From JABWCQ01 sp964587105 (GTDB lineage Bacteria > Electryoneota > RPQS01): a stretch of DNA of 64,000 nt. A program made the position numbers and the translations under genes. The stretch is from contig CAZPKG010000010.1 of NCBI GenBank assembly GCA_964587105.1, positions 62,001 through 126,000 on the forward strand. Reading direction: 5' to 3'. The notes below the pieces were generated by a model. The model saw nothing but the letters and a program-made list of their open reading frames with translations, ran no database searches and was not told the origin of the DNA. Shown here piece after piece: positions 16,754-24,664 of the stretch; the stretch's first letter is position 1; the number at the start of each line of letters is the position of its first letter.

Positions 16754-18682
16754 CTACTTGGCTTTTTCTAACACCAACAGCCGATTCTTGGGCGCCACCA
16801 ATTCCTCGAACGCTGACCTTAATGTGGCATACTTGTCAACAGGTACGAAGTCGCTCTTGTAGCTCACACTTTGTTCCCACTCGACCCTATCATCAAACTT
16901 CTTGGGAACAAGGGATAGAGCGACATACGGGTTTTCTACAAGCACTGCGGGAGGAAGGTAAGAAACAGTGTAGCCCTTTGGATAGGTCAAAATAATGGTC
17001 GTCTCGCTCGTTCCCTCAATAGGCAGATCAACTGGATATGTTACTTCAGGCATAGACGGATAGAATCCTGACAAGGTGAACGAGAACGGCGTCACCGGTA
17101 AATCCACCATCATCAGGTCGCCTTGTTTGATGGCATAGCCCGCACACGAGAAGTCCATTCCAACGCGCATTGGCTGCGTCAATTGCTCCGGGTCAGAGAC
17201 TTCCGTTTGAATGACTTCGCACCCTTGCCCGATTCGTGAGGCCGCTCGCTGGAAGTAAATCTCTTTTTCCTGTTGCTTCTGATCACTGAAGGTACTCCGA
17301 GCCGTGTTGGCAAAGTCCGCATAGGCCTCGGCATCGGCGCGCCCTGAAAGCGTGCCAAGTGTATCTAAGGTGACAGACATCCGAGTTGACGCTTTGCGAT
17401 CCAGATGAACAATTTCTTTTGCGGCCTCGACGATCGGCGAACCGTGAATCAACTGACAGCACATCCCTTGCGTGCGCGAGTAACCGATTTCATAGGGCGC
17501 GGAAAATCGCGGCATGGGGTCGAGAAAAAGCGTGTCATCGGGCAACGGGACGGCAAGAATCATGTGGTTGAACTGATCGAGTGCAGGAAGATGACTGAAC
17601 GGCGCATTGCTTGACTGCATGAGCACGGGATAGGACTCAATTCCGTAAGTGCCAAGCAGGGCTGACAGCAACACAAGCTTGTCGCGCACGTCACCGTAAC
17701 GATTCGCCCACACATCATCGGCATCGTTCGGCTGAAATCCCACGGCTCCAAGAGAAAGCGCCACAGATCGAATATTTTGTTGAACCCAGAAGGCAATGTT
17801 CTGTGCGAGTGGTCGGCCGCTTATCTGGCCGTAGTTCACTAACCTTGAGAATTCCAATTCAGCAAAATCTGCCTTTTCCACTGACTTCCAGAATTTCTCG
17901 CCTACGTAAAGCCCCATCTCACTCCAGTCCTTGAAGGAGGTAAAGATCATTCGCGGAACAAGATGTGAACTCGAAACCATATTCGGCTCAGGCTTCAACT
18001 GAGCCATGTTCTCAAATTTCCAGGTCAGCGTCTTACGCGAACCGCTAATTTCTACGGTTGGCGCATACTCCGAATTCTGCATCTCAAATTTGAGTAATTG
18101 TGTCGTGTCACAGCTAATCTGGAAGACCTGCTCGGCGACCGGTTCGAATCCGCCGAAGGAAACAACGCCGCCGAAATAGTCATCTGCCCATGGATCGCGG
18201 CCTGCCTTTGGAACGACCCGGTATTTCCAATAGATAACGGCATCAGCCGCAAGCCCCGGAAAGCTGACGTTCTGCTGCTTCAGTTGCGAGTATGCGCTCG
18301 CCCACTGAACCTCAGGTGCACTCGTAACCGTGAATGCATCTTTCTCAGGTTCGATCCACGTTCCGTCGGCTTGACGAGTGTAAACTGCGTCAAAAATAAC
18401 CGTGTCACGTTCAGCATCAAAACGGATCGAGCGATCACCCTGCTCATCTTTGGCCCGGTCATCAATGAGTTTGATACACTGTTCCACATAAGCCGTTCCG
18501 GCTCCGGCTGAGTCAATTTCGAGCAAGCGAGAATCCTTCAAGATCAGCACGGAGGCATCGGAAAAGGTCTCGGCGCCGGGTGCGTTTGCCGCGAGTGCTT
18601 CGAGCCATTTGGGAACTGTTACAGAATAAGAGGTCGTTTGGAGGAGCAACGACAACACGACGAATGCAATGCGCTTCGGCAT
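16754..18682 (-). CDS. DUF3857/transglutaminase-like secreted protein lacking the catalytic Cys
   Basis: 642 residues with an N-terminal signal peptide (about residues 1-20), a DUF3857 region and a transglutaminase-like core, as in secreted proteins of the Bacteroidetes. At the usual nucleophile site, where relatives have RYG-x-C-x-D, this protein reads RYGDVRDKLVLL (about 329-340): Val stands in place of Cys. The His in QFNHMI and an Asp in FLDPMP are kept. It is therefore probably not an active protease or transglutaminase. Its relative at 19522-21411 keeps the Cys. ATG 18682; the start lies 35 bases after the membrane-protein stop. Role unknown; a periplasmic or outer-membrane-associated scaffold is possible. 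Confidence 0.8.
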   Translation of the reverse strand: MPKRIAFVVLSLLLQTTSYSVTVPKWLEALAANAPGAETFSDASVLILKDSRLLEIDSAGAGTAYVEQCIKLIDDRAKDEQGDRSIRFDAERDTVIFDAVYTRQADGTWIEPEKDAFTVTSAPEVQWASAYSQLKQQNVSFPGLAADAVIYWKYRVVPKAGRDPWADDYFGGVVSFGGFEPVAEQVFQISCDTTQLLKFEMQNSEYAPTVEISGSRKTLTWKFENMAQLKPEPNMVSSSHLVPRMIFTSFKDWSEMGLYVGEKFWKSVEKADFAELEFSRLVNYGQISGRPLAQNIAFWVQQNIRSVALSLGAVGFQPNDADDVWANRYGDVRDKLVLLSALLGTYGIESYPVLMQSSNAPFSHLPALDQFNHMILAVPLPDDTLFLDPMPRFSAPYEIGYSRTQGMCCQLIHGSPIVEAAKEIVHLDRKASTRMSVTLDTLGTLSGRADAEAYADFANTARSTFSDQKQQEKEIYFQRAASRIGQGCEVIQTEVSDPEQLTQPMRVGMDFSCAGYAIKQGDLMMVDLPVTPFSFTLSGFYPSMPEVTYPVDLPIEGTSETTIILTYPKGYTVSYLPPAVLVENPYVALSLVPKKFDDRVEWEQSVSYKSDFVPVDKYATLRSAFEELVAPKNRLLVLEKAK

Positions 18683-18717
18683 GGGAGGATCCGGAGAGAT
18701 TTTGTGGAGGAAAGAGA

Positions 18718-19482
18718 TTAGTGCGTGCGCAATCGATAGCGATGCAGCGCGCGTCCGATCATTGTGCCAAGCAATGTCGGCAAAACTGCAAGAATCACGG
18801 CCAACGAGAGTTCGATCGGGAATAGTCCGTTGGATTCAGGATAATAATAGAGTTCAAGGATCGTGCGCAGCAAGGCAGCGAGTGGAATACCGAAACCGAG
18901 CATCACCACCCAGCGCCACAAACGGTCGCTGTACATGTAGCCCAGAACCAAGGCAGCAACCAGCAACATGAGGGTTGCGAACACTATACCATTCTGCCCG
19001 GGAAGTTTGACGAAAACGATGGAGGCTAACATTCCGATAACAATGGCAATCATGCGTGCAATTCGCGGCGTCTCGGGACCGGAAAGTTGCAGTCTGCCAC
19101 GTGCGATTTTGCGTACCACTGCGCCGGCATATGATCCAATCGCGGCTGGAATTGCGAGAGTTGCGCCAAGTTGTAACCGAATAATCAAATCGGTAGCCGA
19201 ATCCATTCCACCAAGCAGAGATCCGGCAAGAGTGTATCCGGCGGCAAGCATGGCAGGAAAGACCCACGGTCTGCGTGAATCAAGAAGGCCAAGCACGGCT
19301 CCTGCGGCAACGATTCCCAACGACCAAGCGATGGTTCCCGCTTGATCCGTGAGCATAAAGGGAACAATTGTCCCGGCAGCGGCGCTGACAAATGCCAAGA
19401 ACCACCAAAGGATTTTGCGATTGCGAATCTCTTCGAGTTCGCGGGTCGCTTGCGCTGTCAATTCAGACTGGTCTTTTTCCAT
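18718..19482 (-). CDS. Multi-pass membrane protein of unknown function
   Basis: 254 residues with about eight hydrophobic segments spaced through residues 30-245, a short charged N-terminus (EKDQSELTAQATRELEEIR) and a basic C-terminus. I recognise no named family. It is sandwiched between two DUF3857/transglutaminase-like genes on the same strand with gaps of 35 and 39 bases, so it is probably co-expressed with them. ATG 19482. Confidence 0.7.
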   Translation of the reverse strand: MEKDQSELTAQATRELEEIRNRKILWWFLAFVSAAAGTIVPFMLTDQAGTIAWSLGIVAAGAVLGLLDSRRPWVFPAMLAAGYTLAGSLLGGMDSATDLIIRLQLGATLAIPAAIGSYAGAVVRKIARGRLQLSGPETPRIARMIAIVIGMLASIVFVKLPGQNGIVFATLMLLVAALVLGYMYSDRLWRWVVMLGFGIPLAALLRTILELYYYPESNGLFPIELSLAVILAVLPTLLGTMIGRALHRYRLRTH

Positions 19483-19521
19483 AGAGTAGTGTTACAGCAA
19501 GAATCCAGCCCGTGTGAAACG

Positions 19522-21411
19522 CTAAGATTTTGCTGTTAAAACCACTTTCCCACGCTCAAGTGCTTCGAGTCTGTTTACCATCTCCAACAGGTTGGGATAG
19601 CGCGACAACGGAATATCCAGGGCGCGGACTTCAAGCGCCTGTTTGACCGTGACTTTTCGGCCTTGCGAGGTGCAGGTCCGTGAAAGCCGAAACTCATCCT
19701 CAACTATCTCGAGCGGATCAGGCAGGCTTCGTACCTTGAAGCCTTTTGGGAACTCAACGGTTTCACTCATGTGAACTGCAAAAGTAGATTCCAAGCGCAA
19801 CGGATAGCGGCGCTCTGTCAATTCAGAACCCGACATTAACCAACTCGACAGAAAATCGAGTTTGCGACCTTGTGCGATCGAATTGAGCAGCCAGTATTGT
19901 CCTGCCTTGATTGCATAGTCACTTGCGCTAACCCGAAGCTCAATGTCCAGTGGCGTATCAAGGTCGCTTAACTCTGAAATTGTTAAGCTGTCAAGCCGAG
20001 CCGTCGGTGCCAAGCCCTGCACAAATCCCTGGAACATGATCTCACGCTCTTGCGGGGAAACTGATTGCAGATAGCTTCGCAAGGCAAGATCGGGAAATCC
20101 ACGCGATTCAATCTTGATAAGTGATGACAAGCTGCCGTCGTCTGTTAGCTTGCTGGCTGCGGATACACGATAGAGATTCTTCGTGGCCTCTTCTACCGGC
20201 GTCCACGCGAGGTCCTTCCCCTCTTCAGTACAGGTCAAAACTGCCCTGTCTTGCTCGTTTGCGGCCAAAAACTCGGTGGTTTTTTCAACAGTTGGGTCAA
20301 TGAAAATCTGCGAATCGCCCTGCGTTACGGACACAATTGCATGGTTGAACTGGTCTGTGGGCACATCCTGATCAATCTTCCAGGACGGATTCATCAGCAC
20401 TATATTTGATTCGATTCCAGCTTCCCTTAGCATTGTCACCATCAGAGCGGCCTTGTCGCGACAAACCCCATATTTGTTTCGATAAGTCACGGGAGCAGAT
20501 TCGGGCTTGTAGCCCGCCTTACGGCCCGTTAGCGCAGTGTCAACATAGCGAATACGATTTGAAACAAACTGAAAAATCGAGCGGATGGACTCGTCGCGAC
20601 TCTTGCCTACTGTCAGGCTTGCAACCTCTGCCTTGATGCTTGAATCCGCTGTCATTTCTGGTTCCGCCAAGTCATAATACCATTTCGACCAAGTTTCCCA
20701 GTCTTTCACGGTCGAAACTAAGAGTTGACGAGCGGTTTCCGGAAATGGCGGCATTCCTGGCTCAGGCACCATTTGTGGAACATCCTGGATCGACCAAGAG
20801 TGGTGGGTACGCCCATCGCGATCATATTTCAGATGCGAAACACCTGATCCGCGAACCTTCCATGTAAGCTCCATTTCTTGTGGAACGGAGATTTCTACCA
20901 CTTTGCTCTGCATGGGGTCGGTGTGCTCAAAGTAATCAGATAGCCCGAACTGGCCGTCCATCGGCGGCTCGTGCGTAATCTCTTTGTACACTACCTCAAT
21001 CTCGGCGCCTTTCTCTAAGGCAGGAAAAGTAATTATCTTTTCCCTGACATTTTGCAAGAAGAACTTGCCGAAAGCGGGAAGTGGGACGTCCTTGATGGCA
21101 GATGAGTCAACTTCAATTACCTTGCCGTCGGGGAGGTGCACGCGCGCTGCAACAACCTCAATCGTGTCATAACCAAGGTTATACACAGTTTCGTCCTGCG
21201 AATACTGGCGAACCGCCCGGTCCGAAAGCAGGGCAACCCTGTAACGGTGCAGGGTTTCACCAGATCCATCAGCATTGACCACCACACTTGTGCAATCGTA
21301 ACGAACGACCGCATTGGCTTGATCAAATGGCAAGTTCGGGCCAGGTTGGGGAGTTTCCTGCGCGAAAAGTGATGCTGCAAGCAGCAGAATGCCCAAAAGG
21401 AGGCTGTTCAT
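19522..21411 (-). CDS. DUF3857/transglutaminase-like secreted protein (catalytic Cys present)
   Basis: About 629 residues. The signal peptide MNSLLLGILLLAASLFAQ leads to a mature N-terminus at ETPQPG. A DUF3857 region (about 50-260) is followed by a transglutaminase-like domain with NKYGVCRDKAAL (nucleophile Cys near 325), DQFNHAIVSV (His) and IFIDPT (Asp), a complete triad. The C-terminal third is beta-rich. I use ATG 21411 because the signal peptide begins there, although the frame is open upstream into the terminator. It heads a three-gene unit with the membrane protein and the Cys-less paralogue. A strong promoter is 30 bases upstream. Substrate unknown; such proteins may modify or cross-link cell-envelope proteins. 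Confidence 0.82.
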   Translation of the reverse strand: MNSLLLGILLLAASLFAQETPQPGPNLPFDQANAVVRYDCTSVVVNADGSGETLHRYRVALLSDRAVRQYSQDETVYNLGYDTIEVVAARVHLPDGKVIEVDSSAIKDVPLPAFGKFFLQNVREKIITFPALEKGAEIEVVYKEITHEPPMDGQFGLSDYFEHTDPMQSKVVEISVPQEMELTWKVRGSGVSHLKYDRDGRTHHSWSIQDVPQMVPEPGMPPFPETARQLLVSTVKDWETWSKWYYDLAEPEMTADSSIKAEVASLTVGKSRDESIRSIFQFVSNRIRYVDTALTGRKAGYKPESAPVTYRNKYGVCRDKAALMVTMLREAGIESNIVLMNPSWKIDQDVPTDQFNHAIVSVTQGDSQIFIDPTVEKTTEFLAANEQDRAVLTCTEEGKDLAWTPVEEATKNLYRVSAASKLTDDGSLSSLIKIESRGFPDLALRSYLQSVSPQEREIMFQGFVQGLAPTARLDSLTISELSDLDTPLDIELRVSASDYAIKAGQYWLLNSIAQGRKLDFLSSWLMSGSELTERRYPLRLESTFAVHMSETVEFPKGFKVRSLPDPLEIVEDEFRLSRTCTSQGRKVTVKQALEVRALDIPLSRYPNLLEMVNRLEALERGKVVLTAKS

Positions 21412-21440
21412 AACGGGAATACCTGTTTGTTCAACGATAG

Positions 21441-21469
21441 AGTATAGGCTTTCTACAGCAGATTTGCAA
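21441..21469 (-). promoter_or_regulatory. Promoter of the DUF3857 operon
   Basis: Minus-strand TTGCAA (21464-21469) and TATACT (21441-21446) with a 17-base spacer, 30 bases before the ATG at 21411 and directly downstream of the terminator of the preceding gene. Both boxes and the spacing fit a sigma-70-type promoter. Confidence 0.65.
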
Positions 21470-21482
21470 GACAGCCCTATAA

Positions 21483-21514
21483 GCAAAAACCCCATCTTTC
21501 GACGGGGTTTTTTG
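21483..21514 (-). terminator. Intrinsic terminator after the T9SS cargo gene
   Basis: On the minus strand, GCAAAAAACCCCGTC, a GAAA tetraloop and GATGGGGTTTTTGC form a GC-rich stem flanked by A and T runs, starting 21 bases after the stop at 21536. The symmetry would let it stop transcription from both sides. Confidence 0.85.
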
Positions 21515-21535
21515 CATAACAAATTCTGGTCCGGC

Positions 21536-23191
21536 TTACTTCAACAGCAGGAGCTTCTTTGTTGCCGTATAGTTTGCAGCAGTGAGGCTGTAGAAATAGG
21601 TACCGGAAGGCATACTCTCGGCATTCCATTCAATTGAATGCTCACCGGCTTGGACGACGCCATTCATCAGTTCTGCAACCACACGGCCGGTCAAGTCATA
21701 GATACGAAGTTGAACATTCGCGGCTTCGGGAACTGTAAAGGAGATCGTCGTGGTCGGGTTGAACGGATTCGGGTAGGCGTCAGCCAAGGAGTATTCCGTC
21801 ACGCTTGCCGGATGGCCGCCATATAGCACCGTCACTGTTCGCGGATGAACCGTTCGGACGCCGTTTGCGTCAACATCGGCCAAGCGGTAGTCATAGGAGA
21901 TTCCGTTCAATCCAATCCGATCGGCAAATGAATAGGTTGCACCAGTGGCACTGTTTTGAGCAGGAATCTGAGCAATCAACTCAAATCCGCCCTGGCCAGT
22001 TACGCAGCGTTCAATCTCCCAATGATCCGCATTCGCTTCGGAAGCGGTCATCCACTGGAGATCAACACCGTCAGTAGTGGTGTAAGCGTCAAAACCTGCA
22101 AGCTCAACAGACAACCACTTGTCGCCGGGGAAGGCCAAGTTGAAGCATGTGTCGATGGGTTCAAGCGCCCAAACCATCCACTGATTGTTGTCGTAGGTGG
22201 CTTCATCACAACCAACAAGCGCCAGTGCCCATGATGACTTGGTGCAAAGGGTAACGTAAACTGAGTCGGGGTTTAGTGTCGGCTGCGTTACGTTAATCTC
22301 GATACAACCATTCTCGTCGGTATAGAATGTCGCGTCTTCAGCCGGATTCGAACCGATTTGTACGGTACCGTTGAACTTGATGTTGGATACACAAGTATCA
22401 TTCAATTCCACTGCTTGAGTGCCGCGGACGACACAGAACTTCAAGGTCACTGTGGCATAATCATCTTCCACGACCGGACCGATGCAAGTATTTGTGATTT
22501 CATCGCCGGGAAGCCAAACGTTTTTACCGATGGCGTCAAGAACGCGCGTGTTTGCCCATTCATTGCGCGGGACATTAGAGCCGTACACGGTATTTACGTA
22601 AGGATAAGTCGGAGTATCGCCGAAATTCGGGTAGCCACGACCGGCGTCATAGCAGAAGTGCGGCAGGCCGTCGTTGGCTCCGCCGTCGCGAATGCTTGAG
22701 AGTTTCCAGATCGCCAACTGCATCGCGTCGTCTTCAAACGTGGTGGTCGGGTAATTCCAAGCCATCAAATATGCGAGAGCTGTCAATTGGGTTTTTCTGC
22801 AAGAATCATCAGTGATAACTGCCGGAAAAACGTCAACGCCATAATTCTGCGTCTGTGCGGGGTGATAAAGGTCCACGCACCAACCGTAGAGTGGATCTCC
22901 AATTTCGCATGTGGAAGTGAAGCACATCTGGCCATAGTTGTTTCCGGTTGATCCGCCTGGCCAGTTGATGGTGCCACGACCGCCTTGACCACCGGTGCCC
23001 GCATAGCGGAGGCCAAAGTAGTCAATTGTGCAATCGCCGCAATTGTCATCCAGTACTGCGGCGCCGCGATTCGGATCGCTGATTTCGCTTTCATTCGGGT
23101 TTATAGCCCAAGCCGAAAAGCTTAAGAGCATCACCAAACCAGCGACCGCTAAGGTTCTGGGGATGAAAACACGTCTAAAATTCTTCATCAT
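21536..23191 (-). CDS. T9SS-secreted surface protein with possible Cys-Gln thioester domain
   Basis: About 551 residues. Signal peptide at 1-29 (ends FSAWA). The C-terminal 85 residues are a type A T9SS sorting domain: YPNPFNPTTTISF, LRIYDLTGR, SGTYFYSL. The N-terminal domain has GWCVDLYHP with Cys105 and AMQLAIWKL with Gln158, resembling the Cys and Gln motifs of thioester adhesin domains (PF08341-like), and several further cysteines. A middle beta region (about 265-345) has the look of an Ig-like or Cna-like repeat. I prefer ATG 23191 (GAGGG about ten bases upstream, signal peptide follows) to ATG 23230, which would overlap a possible -10 box. Likely exported to the cell surface; adhesion is a guess. 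Confidence 0.85.
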   Translation of the reverse strand: MMKNFRRVFIPRTLAVAGLVMLLSFSAWAINPNESEISDPNRGAAVLDDNCGDCTIDYFGLRYAGTGGQGGRGTINWPGGSTGNNYGQMCFTSTCEIGDPLYGWCVDLYHPAQTQNYGVDVFPAVITDDSCRKTQLTALAYLMAWNYPTTTFEDDAMQLAIWKLSSIRDGGANDGLPHFCYDAGRGYPNFGDTPTYPYVNTVYGSNVPRNEWANTRVLDAIGKNVWLPGDEITNTCIGPVVEDDYATVTLKFCVVRGTQAVELNDTCVSNIKFNGTVQIGSNPAEDATFYTDENGCIEINVTQPTLNPDSVYVTLCTKSSWALALVGCDEATYDNNQWMVWALEPIDTCFNLAFPGDKWLSVELAGFDAYTTTDGVDLQWMTASEANADHWEIERCVTGQGGFELIAQIPAQNSATGATYSFADRIGLNGISYDYRLADVDANGVRTVHPRTVTVLYGGHPASVTEYSLADAYPNPFNPTTTISFTVPEAANVQLRIYDLTGRVVAELMNGVVQAGEHSIEWNAESMPSGTYFYSLTAANYTATKKLLLLK

Positions 23192-23200
23192 CGTTTGTGT

Positions 23201-23236
23201 TCCCTCATTTAACATATTGTTATCGTTCATCTAAAT
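23201..23236. repeat. Degenerate direct repeat, copy 1 (leader of T9SS gene)
   Basis: TCCCTCATTT (23201-23210), 13 bases, then CGTTCATCTAAAT (23224-23236). The same two blocks recur, 14 bases apart, at 23648-23684 beyond the tRNA and SRP RNA genes. This copy covers the 5' leader of the T9SS cargo gene on the opposite strand. Confidence 0.55.
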
Positions 23237-23291
23237 TCACTTCGGCGGAGAATCAAACGGAAATCTCGATTGCCCCCAAGAAGATTGAGGC

Positions 23292-23320
23292 TTGACAATT
23301 CGAGACTTGCTCCGTATATT
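23292..23320 (+). promoter_or_regulatory. Promoter of tRNA-Ala and SRP RNA
   Basis: TTGACA (23292-23297), 17-base spacer, TATATT (23315-23320), ending 11 bases before the tRNA 5' end. This is a near-consensus sigma-70 promoter as expected of a stable RNA gene. Confidence 0.85.
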
Positions 23321-23331
23321 GCCCGTCTTTC

Positions 23332-23404
23332 GGGGCAGTAGCTCAGCTGGGAGAGCACCACGTTCGCAACGTGGGGGTCGGCGGTTCGATCCCGCTCTGC
23401 TCCA
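23332..23404 (+). tRNA. tRNA-Ala (anticodon CGC)
   Basis: A 73-base cloverleaf: acceptor GGGGCAG pairs with CTGCTCC, D arm GCTCAGCTGGGAGAGC, anticodon arm CCACG-TTCGCAA-CGTGG with CGC at the anticodon (reads GCG, alanine), and T arm with TTCGATC. Discriminator A; the CCA end is not encoded. Confidence 0.93.
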
Positions 23405-23432
23405 CATCTGGAAGTTCGTTTTCCGAAATTCA

Positions 23433-23553
<121 letters not shown>

Positions 23554-23647
23554 TTTTTTTCCGCCTTTGATACAGCCATTCGCTCTTTTGGCTTACGGTC
23601 TAAATTTACCTCGTTTCACCCTGAAGTCATAAGATTGAGTCAAGGAA

Positions 23648-23684
23648 TCCCTCATTTTTGATGATTAGTAACGTTCACCTAAAT
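23648..23684. repeat. Degenerate direct repeat, copy 2
   Basis: TCCCTCATTT (23648-23657), 14 bases, then CGTTCACCTAAAT (23672-23684): 22 of 23 block positions match copy 1 at 23201-23236. It lies in the 249-base gap between the SRP RNA and the next gene. That gap otherwise shows only AT-rich sequence and a small hairpin, CAGCCT/AGGCTG (23779-23797), just before the ribosome-binding site of the next gene. Confidence 0.5.
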
Positions 23685-23809
23685 GTATGTTTCCCGTGAG
23701 TCTTAGTGTTACTATATTTTTCTATATCCTTCGGGAAAATCAATTCTTAGCAATTCTCAAAACCCTCCTTGAAGTTTGCAGCCTGAGGATTAGGCTGTAA
23801 GAGGTTTCT

Positions 23810-24469
23810 ATGACGAAAAATGAGTCCTCTTTCCTGATTTGGTCGCTGCTTGGTCTTGACTTTCTAATAGTATTGCTAAACGTATTTCCGACGGGGAATA
23901 GCGGCGTCGATCATTTCCTATCGCTTGACGCCGAGAGTAACTTTGTCACTTGGTACAGCAGTTCTAAGCTGTTCTGCGCAGCGCTACTTTGTTTGTTAAC
24001 GGCAAGAATGCAGAGTCAATTCTTGTGGACATTTCGCATTGCCGCGATTGCGCTATTGGGAATATCTATGTCTGAAACTGCGATGTTTCATGAACGACTC
24101 TCGGCGGCGATCTACACTATTCGCACAGGTGAAGTCCTTAGGACAGGCGGACAAGGACTATGGGTCATCTATCTTTCCCCGGTGTGTTTGGCCGTGTTGC
24201 TCATGCTTGCCCGCCTTTCGCAAAAAGTCTCAACGGTCTTTCCTGTGATTCGCTGGCCTGTGATCAGTACAATATTGTTATGGGTTGTTGTACTCATTGC
24301 TGAAACTGCCCCGCGCTGGGCCGGTCCTCTGACAGATGCGGGACTACGAATGGCAGTAGTCATTGAAGAGTCATCGGAACTGCTTGGTGCTACTACTTTG
24401 CTAATCGGCCTGTTGGCAGTTTTCAGACAGGTTGCGGGACTTAGGTCGAACAGCCAAGAGGCAGTTTGA
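23810..24469 (+). CDS. Membrane protein of unknown function
   Basis: 219 residues with about six hydrophobic segments. After the first segment it reads FLSLDAESNFVTWYSS and near the C-terminus VIEESSELLGATTLLIGL; conserved-looking acidic residues inside the membrane region suggest an integral membrane family, but I cannot name it. GAGG five bases before ATG 23810 supports the start. It stands alone between the stable RNA genes and dnaX, with its own probable leader hairpin. Confidence 0.7.
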   Translation: MTKNESSFLIWSLLGLDFLIVLLNVFPTGNSGVDHFLSLDAESNFVTWYSSSKLFCAALLCLLTARMQSQFLWTFRIAAIALLGISMSETAMFHERLSAAIYTIRTGEVLRTGGQGLWVIYLSPVCLAVLLMLARLSQKVSTVFPVIRWPVISTILLWVVVLIAETAPRWAGPLTDAGLRMAVVIEESSELLGATTLLIGLLAVFRQVAGLRSNSQEAV

Positions 24470-24553
24470 CGTTTGGCTGAGTGGAATAGATATAAGTGTA
24501 GGAATAATAGCAAACTGGAAATGAACATTTGTGCAGAATTTTCATTCAGACCG

Positions 24554-24582
24554 TTGACTTTCCGGCAAAAAAGGACTACTTT
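24554..24582 (+). promoter_or_regulatory. Candidate promoter of the dnaX-recR operon
   Basis: TTGACT (24554-24559) and TACTTT (24577-24582) with a 17-base spacer, about 80 bases before the dnaX ATG in the 195-base gap 24470-24664. The -10 box is weak. Nothing else is seen in the gap. Confidence 0.4.
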
Positions 24583-24664
24583 CGTGTTTGCGTGCATTGG
24601 GGTAGCCTTCCAGTTGTTTGCTGCATTATCTGCTCACCGCCCTCTTTCGCTTCCCGTTTAATAA

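Noticed and set aside
23230..23232. ATG 23230 as the start of the T9SS cargo protein.
   Set aside because: It overlaps a possible -10 element (TAGATG) and adds 13 polar residues before the signal peptide; ATG 23191 has GAGGG upstream.
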